DNA of 64,000 bases from Cenococcum geophilum 1.58 (taxonomy: Eukaryota; Ascomycota; Dothideomycetes; Gloniales; Gloniaceae), in NCBI GenBank assembly GCA_001692895.1, contig KV748258.1, positions 558,001 through 622,000 on the forward strand, in the 5' to 3' direction. The notes under the pieces are model-generated. The model made no database searches, was not told where the DNA came from, and worked only from the letters and a program-made list of their open reading frames with translations. The translations under genes were made by a program, and so were the position numbers. The stretch's first letter is position 1, and each line of letters starts with the position of its first letter. Shown in pieces: positions 54,421 to 64,000 of this stretch.

Positions 54421-57400
54421 CACCAAATAGTAAGTAGAGCTGGCTTGCGGGTGTGCTGTCCTTTATGCTGCCGGTAAGCTAGCCGCTATTAGTGACGGGG
54501 TGGTGTTTCTTATCCTATCGCTATAGCCGGTCTAAAAGAAAAGCCTAGTAGGCAGCTTATAGTTCTGTGTTAAGATTTGTTAAGTCAAATGCTTTAAAGA
54601 AGTTATATTGTAGTTTAAAGGATATAAGGAAATTATTAAAGAGGTTATATTGTGGTTCAAAGTCTGCAAGGATCCCTGGCGTAGAAGGGACTTCATTCTG
54701 CGTTAGAGTTAATAATTTTTTGCTTATTCTGTTATCTAGTATTGCTAAACAGTTTTCAGCGTCTATTAGCGGAGTGGATAGGTTTAGTAAGAAGCTCTTA
54801 GGTCTATTCTCGGTATTAGATAAGACTATCATGCCTTTATAACGTGCCTCCTGCTATATAGGGTTCATTAGGACCCCCAAATTGCCGTAAGTTATTCCCA
54901 TCTAAATTTGTGGCTGGTTCTCGCTAAATAGTCCGTTCGGCCTAGGTGCCTAGGCCTACTTAAATGCGTCTTCCTTAAGGTTAGGCACCAGTTATAAAAC
55001 GCATTTACAACAGCACTTACCATATAGTATGCCTCTTCTATTATCCATTAAATGTAATATATTAAATAGCTAAGCTCTATTATCTCTGTGGCCTAATAAT
55101 AGATTATATAAATTGTTTTTGGGGTTTCCTAATAAGAAGTTAGAATTTTCTTAAGCACTTAGTTCTATCTACCCTTACCCATGTTATTTCTAGTGGCATA
55201 TCTATACGCCTCCTATACGTGCGGTATCGGAGCGGCCTATTAGAACGTGGTAACGGGATTTGCTACGTTATATTAGTCTTACCTTATAGTACTAGCACTC
55301 TACTCTACTAAAAGTGAGTTCCCCTCTCTTTGGACCCTAAGTCGCTTACTATCTAGTTATTTAACAGTTTCCGATCTTCTCTTTAGAGCTTCCGGAATCC
55401 AATTAATCGCTTTATATATAATAGCCGTAGTAGCACCTAGTAAAGTTAGCATCTATACTAAATTATAAGGATTCTAACTATACTAATGCCTTTTCCAATT
55501 AAGCTTTCGGCAAGTATATGGTATTCTTTCAACGTATTTAAGATGCCCGCATCTTTAAGGGCTTAGATTAATTTGTCATGGTTAGAACCCGCCTTTAGGA
55601 ACTTCTTTTCCCATCTAAGATTACGGTTAGTACATAAATAACCACTATTTACTACTAAACTTACACTCTATCCCCTATCTCTAAAGGAAGAAAGAATAAG
55701 ACACCGGGCCCTCCTAGCGCCTCACTAATTAGGCAGTACTTGCTTCCGCCAGTAAAGAAATCTTCTATCTCTTTAGTAAAGTCTTTAAGCGGGATTTCGG
55801 TGTTTAAGCCAATTCCGTAAAAGTCTTTAGCTATTAAGCTTGCCGTATATTTATCTTTTAAGAGCTTTTATAGAACCACTCGACCAAATCTACAAAGGAG
55901 TTAGTAGTGTACCTTCTCTATTTCAAGAACCAAGCAGATAAAAACGGTATAATTAAGCGGATTCTTAAGAAAGCTCTTCTAATCGTCTGTATAGGTTTTC
56001 TAAACTTAAGGGTTCCAGAAAGCCGTCTTTCTGGCCTAAACTTTAGTAAGAAATATCGCAACCCTAGGGTTAGGCTTAGAACTACGTATCTTTAATAGAC
56101 TTAATTGTGAAATACTAGTTTCTTTAGAATCAACCCTAAAAGTTAATTTTTTTGCGAAAGATTTCGACTTTAACTTAGCTTTGTAAACTAACTTAAGGAC
56201 TTTGTTTACATTTCAGAGTAACTATAAAAAAGTTTAGTAAAGAGGTGGTATCCGTAGAATAGGTAAATTTACGCTCAGCTCTAAAAGCGCTAGCTCTTCT
56301 TATACTAGAGCAGCCCTAAGTTTCGCAGTAATATCAGTTATTTTATAGGTGTTGTGAGAAGTCCCAACAGCAAATGGCGGGCAAAACCCTTTGCTTTAAG
56401 CAATGGTGAGCTAGTATAGATTTAGGGCACTAAAAAACCTATAGGTTTTTTAGTGCTTTAAATCTATGCTAGTATAAAGCAACTCCTCCCACATACTGGC
56501 CTCCTCGGCAACGCGTCCCTAAAGAGTTAAATTAATCACTTAAACTGGACAGACGGGAGATTTCTAGGATAAGTTAATACGAGCCTTAATTAAGGTTCTA
56601 TACCCTAAAAGCCTTTCCTACTAGGAACTAATCGGATTCTTCCCTATATTCCTTAGAGAATTGACTTAATCCTAAATCTAAGTAGGTACTTCAACATTGC
56701 TTTACTAATAGCTTAACCATATTAAGCCTAGGTTCCGTTTACCGTTATAAAACTCAGGGCTTGTTAGTAGAGTTATAAGGCCTACGGGCTAACTAGGCTA
56801 AGAATGTAGTTACCTTCTTTCCTTTACCGTAATATACGCTCCTCTACCTATAGCTACTGCGTACGTTTATACAGTGTTCATTTATTACCTTATAATTTTC
56901 TATACTGTCGCCCTGTGGTATTATAAGCCATAGCGCCTTTAGTGGCATCTCGTCTTTAACATAGTATTTCTTTTCCTTATCCCCGGACTTGTAGTTACTG
57001 CCTTAATTAGGTGTATAAAGCACTAAATTATTTATCTACCTTAGGACACACTATAACTAATAGCCGTGTTACTAAGGTCTTTATTAGCGATTGTATTAGC
57101 TACTAAGGTTTATAAGGCCGCTATATAGAAGGAACTTACTAATAGGAAGCTAGATCCAATCTCTATGGGGTTTTATCGGCATATTTATAAAGGGTCACTG
57201 GGTAGTCCGCACTACCATTTTTCTCGCTTTTCTACTCCAGAGCTTAGATATTAGGCGATTCTTCTCTATATCGCACTAGCTACTACTATACATCCCGGTA
57301 GCAGTAGAAAGTTTTCTAGTGTATATCTTATTTGCTATAATTCCAGTCTTTAAAATATGGCAAGTAGGCGCGGAACAATATATGCGGAATTAAAGATCAT

Positions 57401-58849
57401 TATAGGTGACCTTGAGGGTCGGAATACCTGGCATTATTCTAGCTGTGGTAAGTATAATCCTTCTTACTATTTGTCAGATAGATTATTTCCTTCTAGTAAG
57501 TAAATATATAGCCTTTAAAGACATCCGCTAATAGAGGCTAGGGGGAGTGCATTATAGCGTGTCTTATAATATTTTCCTCGGACTACGTAAGGGTTTTAAA
57601 TTACATATCGCAGGATATTCTGATAATTAAAGACGGCGAATCCGATATTTTATTTAGGAGAGACAGCTGAAAACAAAACTACATCCGTCCGTTATCTATT
57701 TAAGCATCTATTAAAACTAAAGCAGACTATTTGCGCCTTATTCTCGGGGACTTCTTTACTAACTTTACTCCTGATTCTGCATCTTTATCCTTAACACCTT
57801 CATTCTTATTAATTTTCAAATATTTTATCTCTGCCATTATATGTTACAAATTGTATTTATATTTATTATTCGTTACTGTGGTATCCGTAGCTATAGTGCT
57901 GTCTATAGTATCTAGGGTATTCATAGCGGCATCTTGGGCGGACTTTGTAATAGATTTTAGAAAAGTGTTTCTAACCTTACTGGTGATGTTTATAGCGGCG
58001 TCGGAGGTGGCTTTTATATCTGCGATAATGAGGTCGCCCGCAATAGTCATAGTGGTCTTTAGTCTCTTCTTTTAATATTTTTCAGTCCCCCCAATCGTTT
58101 CTTCCAATCTTCATTTACGAAGATATAAAGGAGGACAAAGCAAATCTGCTATAGCCTCTGTGTCTTTATAGCTAGAACTAAACTTATTAGCCTTCTTATT
58201 ATAATAAAACGCTATTACCCTTACTATAGATATATAAAGCAGAACTAGAAAGTGAAATAGTAGGACGCCTTACGCTTTAAATAGAGTATACTTCTTTTAT
58301 AATAAAGATAGAAAGTCTATATAGAATTAGTCTTTAAAACTCAATACTTAATTTTGTAAACCGTGTGAGCATGGCTTTTAAAGTATAAAACGCCATTTAA
58401 TATTATATGCCTTTCCCTGCACACTAGATGGCTGCAGGGAATTTTTATATCTAATAAGATAACGCCTAGCATAGCCCGCGATTTTACAATCTCTGCCCGT
58501 CTAAAGTCAATTATTATTGCCTAGCTAATCTCTATATTCTAAAGCATATTATAAGGCATTGCATCTTAGTATAACACTCCTAGCCAATATACGGCCTAAA
58601 TTAAGCGCTCAACCTATTTAGTTAGGTATTGCCTATTATCGCCGTTAATACGTTAAGAGATAAACTTCCCCCTAAAACTAAGGAACCTTATATAAACAAT
58701 TTCTATAATACCGTCATAGAAATACGGACGGCCAAATCAATATTTCCTAGATATACCGGTATATAGATCCCTTAAATTAAACGGAGGCGCTTATAGATGG
58801 TGGCCTCCTACTTTAGGTGGCCGGGTAAGAAGGGGCGAGCTAGGTAATA
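54421..58849. other. Unassigned decayed region
   Basis: A minus frame, 54832-54557 (MIVLSNTENRPKSFLLNLST..., 91 codons), is open, and upstream minus sequence to about 55590 has plausible pieces such as IIEEAYYMVSAVVNAFYNWC and LKEYHILAESLIGKGISIVR, so one decayed minus-strand gene is likely at about 55600-54500. The complementary plus frame is probably its shadow. At 58050-57844 minus, MTIAGDLIIADIKATSDAAI... is a helical-looking fragment; the overlapping plus frame 57731-58075 is very hydrophobic and may be the shadow. I recognise none of these. Confidence 0.35.
56411..56471. repeat. 61-bp near-perfect palindrome
   Basis: CTAGTATAGATTTAGGGCAC and following bases are mirrored by GTGCTTTAAATCTATGCTAG around the centre AACCTATAGGTT at 56441. 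Mismatches are C/T or G/A. It could be a tiny foldback element or an RNA hairpin. Confidence 0.8.
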
Positions 58850-61408
58850 TCTATAAACTTTAGGAATCTCATTGGGAACGTAATTAAGAATATTAGACGA
58901 ATAGTCCGTGGGTGTTAATAAGATACTCCATATATATTATATGCATATCTCTTAAAATACATTATGCCCTCTATTTGCGTAGAATATTCAGGATAGCGAC
59001 ATTTAAACTCTTTTTAATACTTAGGTAGTCGAAAGTGGGTATCTACGTGCTTTTTTAGGATATCTTTTCGCGGTATATAGCGCATCCGTTTTTTATACAA
59101 GAACTCGTCATTGCCTATATAAATAAGGTATACTAGGTAGGGAAGCTCTATAGGATATAACTAAACAGTCTCAGCTTTAGCGGCGTCTAAAGTGCCAAGC
59201 TCTTATTAAACAGTCCCGTAATCTTTATTATCTGGCGACTCTTCCTTTAGGGACGCATAACCGGGAGTTTAGTAATTTAAGGTACTCTTAAAACTAATAT
59301 CCTTTCACTTTCACACATAAGATGTCTTCTCGCCTTTAAAGACGACAAAGTCTATTTTCTTCCGTTTTAAAGGTTTATATTAAGCCGTTTTTTATTAATA
59401 ACGCAGTCGAGCTAGGTTTTTAATAAACTTAACTTAGGCTTTTTTATTTTTAAAAGGTATAAAGAGCATTCTAGCAATAGTAGCCCGCTCCCAAAGTTTA
59501 AATTCCACCCTTGGTAGTGTTAATACCTTAGTTAGGCCCTTTCTATTAAGCTGCCTAGCTATCTTAATTATGTCGATTAAGTTGTAGAATTTGCGAATAG
59601 CGGTCATCAATCGTTCCCTCTATAATCTTTAATACGTTGTACCAATCTTCCGCTTGGTCTCTTTATATTACTAGTATAATTTAGTGCCTTTGGCCTTAGT
59701 AATAGGGTAGAGGCCTTTACCGTAGATACGGTTCTTATATTCTTCTCGTTTATTACAAAGTGCTTTAAGCTTAGGGTTGTTGCGGACTTCTTCTAGCTAG
59801 TCGTTATTAAGCTCTGTAGGCGCTCGTCGATCTTATAATAGCCCCATTCTCGCGACAGATTTAATAAGGAGATCCTATAAAGGACTTCCAAAATAGATGC
59901 TTTGGTAATCGCGTGCAATATGCGTTGGTATATAATACCTCTTATACGTACTACTAAGATGGCCTATAGTCTAGTTCCACTCTTCCGGAGTAACAGTATC
60001 TATCTATATAATTAATATACAACTAGGTTTAGAGGTAATTGTTAAGCGGACCTACCGTTAATGTTTTTACCTAAAGCCCGTCGCAGCTAGTATAGCTCTA
60101 GTACCTCCTTAAACCCAGTAATAAGCCCTAGGCGTACGAATATGTTACGGTATTTGGCGTATAGAAAGGCCTTTTCTTTTATAATATTGCCTCCCCTAGT
60201 CATATAGCTAATGTCGTAGAAAAATAGCTAATCTAGTACTTTGTTCTTCCATTTAATATATAGCACGTCGCGGTGCGCCGGTACCTTAAGGTTAAAGATA
60301 TCTTAAATACTTATAAAGTCATCTAGAAATGCGTCTTAACTAACGCCGATGGCTAAGATATGCAAAACAATACAGAATGTAGGAAGGTCTTTAAAACGGA
60401 AGGTAAATTTCTTTCTATAGATTTACAGTTAGTAGGATATATTATTTACATATAGTATAAAGCTTACGGTTTACTATCCTTTTTTTTATTCTTAATGTGT
60501 TCCAGGTTTACATTCACTATAATTATACTCTTATTAGAGCGTTTCTCGCTGCGAATAACTATAACATTAATATTCTTAAACTAGACGGCTTTATTGTTGC
60601 CTTTAATACTAGCGCTTTCCACTAGAGCGCCTGGTCTTGTAGCTATAGCTACGCTAAGTAGGAGAAGAAGCGAAATTTGGACCCGAATAAAGCCATAGAG
60701 TGGCTTAGTATTATTAATCTAGAGAGCGTAAAGGATAGTATAAAGGTCTTAGACAAACATAGCGTACTTTTCCTTTGCTAACTTATTAAGCTTAAGGCTT
60801 AGGATCTACTTCTATAGCTATTAGTCTGCCTTAAAGGAGGGGTAGGAACTTACATTGTAAACATTATTAAGGACATCACCGTCCATCTTATGGCGTGTAA
60901 GGTCTATATAGTATATACTAATTCGTTTCCAATAGCTCCGTATTACGCTCTCCTTCTTAATTTAAAAATGTTTCTTCCGCCAGCGGAGATATGCTTTAAA
61001 TACCTTTGGGGCGCATTCACGCAGCTAGTCGTTTAGGGTTTTTTAGGTTTTCTTTTTAATCTTTAGGCAGTACCTAGTTTGCAGCAATTAGAGGGTGTAA
61101 TAACGAGTTAGCGGGAATTTTATAATTTACCTCTCCTAGATTTCGCCTTCCCTTTTCTATAGTTTCTTGGTATAAGGAGTATAGTTCAGTTTTACAGATC
61201 CCTCCTCTTCTAATTTAGCAATGTCTTTTAGTATTTCCTTAGCTTTAGAGTCTAATTTTACGTCTAATCCCGCATCTAACTCCGCATCTAATTCCGCATC
61301 TAATTCCGCATCTAATTCTGTGTCTAGTTCCGTGTCTAGTCCTTTAGAATCTAAATCTATACCATCTTCTAAACGAATATATATATCCAGATCGGTGTCT
61401 ATGTTCAA
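58850..61408 (-). pseudogene. DUF3435 tyrosine recombinase (Starship captain-like), RIP-inactivated
   Basis: The ATG at 61408-61406 gives an acidic start, an (ELDA)n repeat and LEEEGSVKLNYTPYTKKL, the usual N-terminal landmark of this family. Further along: IKKESVIRSYWKRISIYY (about 60950), LLLLLSVATATRPGALVES (conserved Arg, about 60640), then FFYDISYMTRGGNIIKEKAF (about 60200), LYQLRRALGKNI (second Arg, about 60090), STYKRYYIPTHIARDYQSIY with candidate catalytic Tyr (about 59930), RRAPTELNND*LEEVRNNPK, and IYGKGLYPITKAKGTKLY (about 59710). The C-terminal zinc-finger-like part reads HVDTHFRLPKY, then EGIMYFKRYAYNIYGVSY (about 58970-58920). Relatives move giant Starship elements or occur as orphan copies. 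Gln/Trp-to-stop changes and a few frame changes inactivate it. Confidence 0.9.
61263..61345 (-). repeat. 12-bp coding repeat (Glu-Leu-Asp-Ala)n in the DUF3435 gene
   Basis: Units of GCATCTAATTCC on plus, then GTGTCTAGTTCC-like variants. About six units encode an acidic tract at the recombinase N-terminus. Confidence 0.85.
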
Positions 61409-61950
61409 GTCTAGACTTTAGAGTCGTGAATTTAAGTTTCAATAAACGGCGGTGGCGTAAGGCGCTCCTCTCCTCTCTATCCTGTGGGCCGGAGCAGCTA
61501 CTTTAATAGGTATACTACTATTTTAGCGACAGCGAGTTTGCTAAATAGGTAAGGTGAGCATTATAGATAAGGATTAAATCGCCAGAGAGGAAGTAGACCA
61601 AGGATAGTAAAGGGAAAGAGAGAGGAAGTAGAACGAGGGTAGTAAAGGGAGATAGTGCGGGGACAGGGCGAGCAGGCTATTCCTTTAAGTAGACGCTAGC
61701 CTTTCCACCTAGGCTGTGCCATTGTTAAATCAACGTAAGCGCCAACAAGCTTTACTAAAGCTTGTGTCCCGTTTCTAACCCTCTAGGATAATGGGGCGGG
61801 ACATAATAGGAATAGGAAGTGCTTAAGCAAACAGAGCTTCTTTAAAGCGGTAATGTGACAGGGTCTAAGCGAGGTGAGAATGCCGCTAAAAGCGGTGGCT
61901 AACAACCTCCAAAAATAGATGCAATCCCACCACCATATGTATTTAATTAG
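61409..61950. other. Upstream region of the DUF3435 gene, GC-richer, with hairpins
   Basis: Purine-rich repeats of GGAAGTAGA(A/C)C(G/A)A near 61590-61640. Inverted repeat CAAGCTTTACTAAAGCTTG at 61746-61764, and TGTCCCG (61765-61771) with CGGGACA (61797-61803). If the recombinase belonged to a Starship, the element's 5' end should lie here, but I could not identify a direct repeat or terminal inverted repeat. Confidence 0.4.
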
Positions 61951-64000
61951 GTATATTATAAGTATAAAAGGCGACTAGTGGGGGTTAGTAATTAAATTAA
62001 AGTTATAACTAATAAGAGTAAGAGCTAATAAGTAACCGTCAAAGCAGGCTATAGGCTAAAAATAGGAAACTTGTTTTTAAATCGAGTTATTTTAATACCA
62101 TTTTAGACTAGAAGTATAGTTAGCTAAGTATTAAGCGCCCTATTAGTTTAGCGTCTTCTAAATAATTTTAAGAAACTAATTCCTATAATTTAAATGCTAA
62201 TAACTTAAACTTTAACTCTAGAGGAAGCTAGATATTTAAATTAAGCAGAATACTTACTGCTATGCTCTAATATAGTTTATAGGATAATTTCGCTTCTGGC
62301 CGCCCGGTAGCTAAGGCTTTACTAATACGCGCATAAAATATTATATAGTAAGCAACTTAGTAATTACCTTGCCAGAATAAATGAATTACTATAGTTTATC
62401 TATTTTTCGCTTTACTAGAATAGAAGGAAGAGGCTTTTTAAGTGTTAGGTAATCTGCCCGGCCAAATAGAGCGTAAAGTTACTGCGAATTAATCAGATCT
62501 TTAAGACATATAGGAAATCCGCTTATTAACCTAGGTATGCTCATAATCCCTCTAATAGAGATCGCAATACTTTCGCTTAAGGTATTAACTATAAATTACA
62601 CGCGTCGTTTAAATAGGGGATAACCCTTTAGTACCTTTAATATATAAGCTATTGGATAACCATAAATAAGAAACCAAGATAATATAGCAATAAGCTAAGA
62701 GTACAAGTATTAACGCCCACTAGAAGGGAGATTAAGTCAGCAAAATATATAACCAACGCACTTATAACGGCCGTTAATATACTAAGGGAGATATTTAAGC
62801 TTAAAGTAGAACATTGTAGCGTATATTAAGTCTATAATAGTAGGAATTATAGAACTTAATTTTATATATTCCGTAGTTTAGCTTTTTAATTCTCCTACCA
62901 TAGATAGGTTATTAAGTGGAGGTTTAGGCCCTTGGAGATAAAGATTAAAACGATGATATCTACTACGGTACTATACTGGGATAGTACAAATAAACCTCTT
63001 CTAAGCTTCCTCGCTGTCTAGACTCCGCATAAAGCTTTTAAAAAGTCTTAGGTAAAATCGATCTATAACTAGGGATTAAGTATTAGCAGCTATTAGTATA
63101 GAAGTTATACTGGTCCCTAACGAGAGAGCAAAGTTAGGCTTACCCTTTTTAGGCCATAGGAATAGACTTTCCAATCAGGCAATAACAATTAGATTATTAT
63201 TTTAAAGGCCCCCATCCTAAAAAGTACTAAGGTTTTTTACTACTTTGGGTTTAAAGAACCTTTCTAATTAGTATTAAATTATAAGATATATAACAGACTT
63301 AGCTAACCAAGGTGCGGTAGAAGTATAACATGCCCTAAAATGTATTAGCTTAATTCTAAGCATCCCCTAGACTAAACGTACGCTTTACTAATAGATATAT
63401 TATACTATGAATAATTAGCCCGGATTAAACTGTATCCTATATAATTAGGACGCTACTGCATTAAATTAGGAAAGTACTTTGCTTACTAATCTCCTTAGGT
63501 CGCTTGCCCCTATTATAATTGCAAAATAAATAAGGCTATGACTCCTTAGCAGTTATCGTTGTTACTATAACTCTAGTATTGTTTATTAGTGGATTAAACA
63601 TCTTTAGATGGGATCTAAAAGCGGCCTTAAAGCCTGATTCGATGGCGGTAAGGCTATACTGGCCATCTTAGGCGTAGCTTAGCATTATCTCTTATAACCT
63701 AGTAAGTAAAGTAGATCTAAATTTTCGCCGCTTAAAGGTCTTACTTACTACATCCTCAAATCTCTATAATGACTCGGCTGCGCTCCACCCTAAGAGACCT
63801 ATCCCTATAGTAGTCATCCCACCTAAATACCAGATTAACTTAAGTTCTTATTAATAATATTTCATTTTTACGTACCCGCAGAAGTGCCATAGATAAGGTC
63901 AAAATGTTCTCGTAGTGAATATCTAAAGTTAGATAGTGCCTGCTTAATATATATTAGAAAAATAAGAGATATAACTCCCCTTATACCTCCGCCGTCTATG
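61951..64000. other. Very AT/TpA-rich DNA, no gene assigned
   Basis: Composition drops back to the level of the Copia region. Frames on both strands are full of TAA/TAG. A plus frame around 62460-62900 becomes Gln-rich if TAA/TAG are read as CAA/CAG, but shows no motif that I know. It may be another RIP-degraded transposon or host DNA. Confidence 0.4.

Noticed and set aside
61221..61421. 66-codon plus-strand Ser/Asn-rich frame
   Set aside because: Antisense to the acidic ELDA repeat of the DUF3435 gene.
61746..61803. Terminator or Starship terminal inverted repeat
   Set aside because: Short inverted repeats are present, but no matching copy at the other side and no direct repeat were found.
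61951..64000. A third LTR retrotransposon
   Set aside because: Composition fits, but no LTR, RT or integrase motif was recognised on either strand.

Overview
The window is a heavily mutated, AT- and TpA-rich segment of a filamentous ascomycete (Pezizomycotina) genome. Almost every recognisable reading frame is broken by TAG or TAA where the protein family expects Gln (CAG/CAA) or Trp (TGG). Catalytic Asp codons have become Asn. This C-to-T / G-to-A pattern, mostly at CpA/TpG, is the signature of repeat-induced point mutation (RIP). The gene families present (FunK1 kinases, DUF3435 recombinases, DUF7025-type AAA ATPases, fungal Copia elements with a QTDD-type reverse transcriptase, Tad-like LINEs) and the ~51-bp introns fit Pezizomycotina. 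I cannot name the species. I find no intact conventional gene and no tRNA or rRNA gene that I would defend.

Layout. (1) 1-8546: a minus-strand Copia retrotransposon (copy A), split by a 2.4-kb insertion (3888-6296) that carries a foldback element and three tandem arrays. (2) 9079-17815: a second minus-strand copy (B) with a 5-bp CTTAG target duplication. It is interrupted by a shorter non-autonomous LTR element (D, 11142-13781) with its own 5-bp CTTTT duplication. (3) 17.9-19.4 kb: the 3' end of a LINE between AT-rich direct repeats. (4) 20.1-42 kb: a series of RIP-inactivated genes. They are an unidentified protein with a chromodomain-like C-terminus (+), an AAA ATPase (+), a FunK1 kinase (-), a vacuolar Ca2+/H+ exchanger with two recognisable introns (+) and a small protein kinase (-). 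The last two lie between ~360-bp direct repeats. (5) 43.3-49.2 kb: a near full-length, GC-richer, younger LINE (-) with endonuclease, reverse transcriptase, poly(A) and 5' tandem units. (6) 49.2-58.6 kb: mostly unassigned DNA with a 17-bp minisatellite, a BTB/POZ pseudogene (+), a gene with in-frame 66-bp repeats and a 61-bp palindrome. (7) 58.85-61.41 kb: a decayed DUF3435 tyrosine recombinase (-), the family that includes Starship captains. (8) 61.9-64 kb: very AT-rich unassigned DNA.

Interpretation. The DUF3435 gene is transcribed leftward, with kinase, ATPase, exchanger and BTB gene copies in front of it. That is the order expected of a captain at the 5' end of a giant Starship-type element with cargo. 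I offer this as a hypothesis because no element ends were identified. The alternative is a subtelomeric or AT-isochore graveyard where duplicated genes and transposons were inactivated independently.
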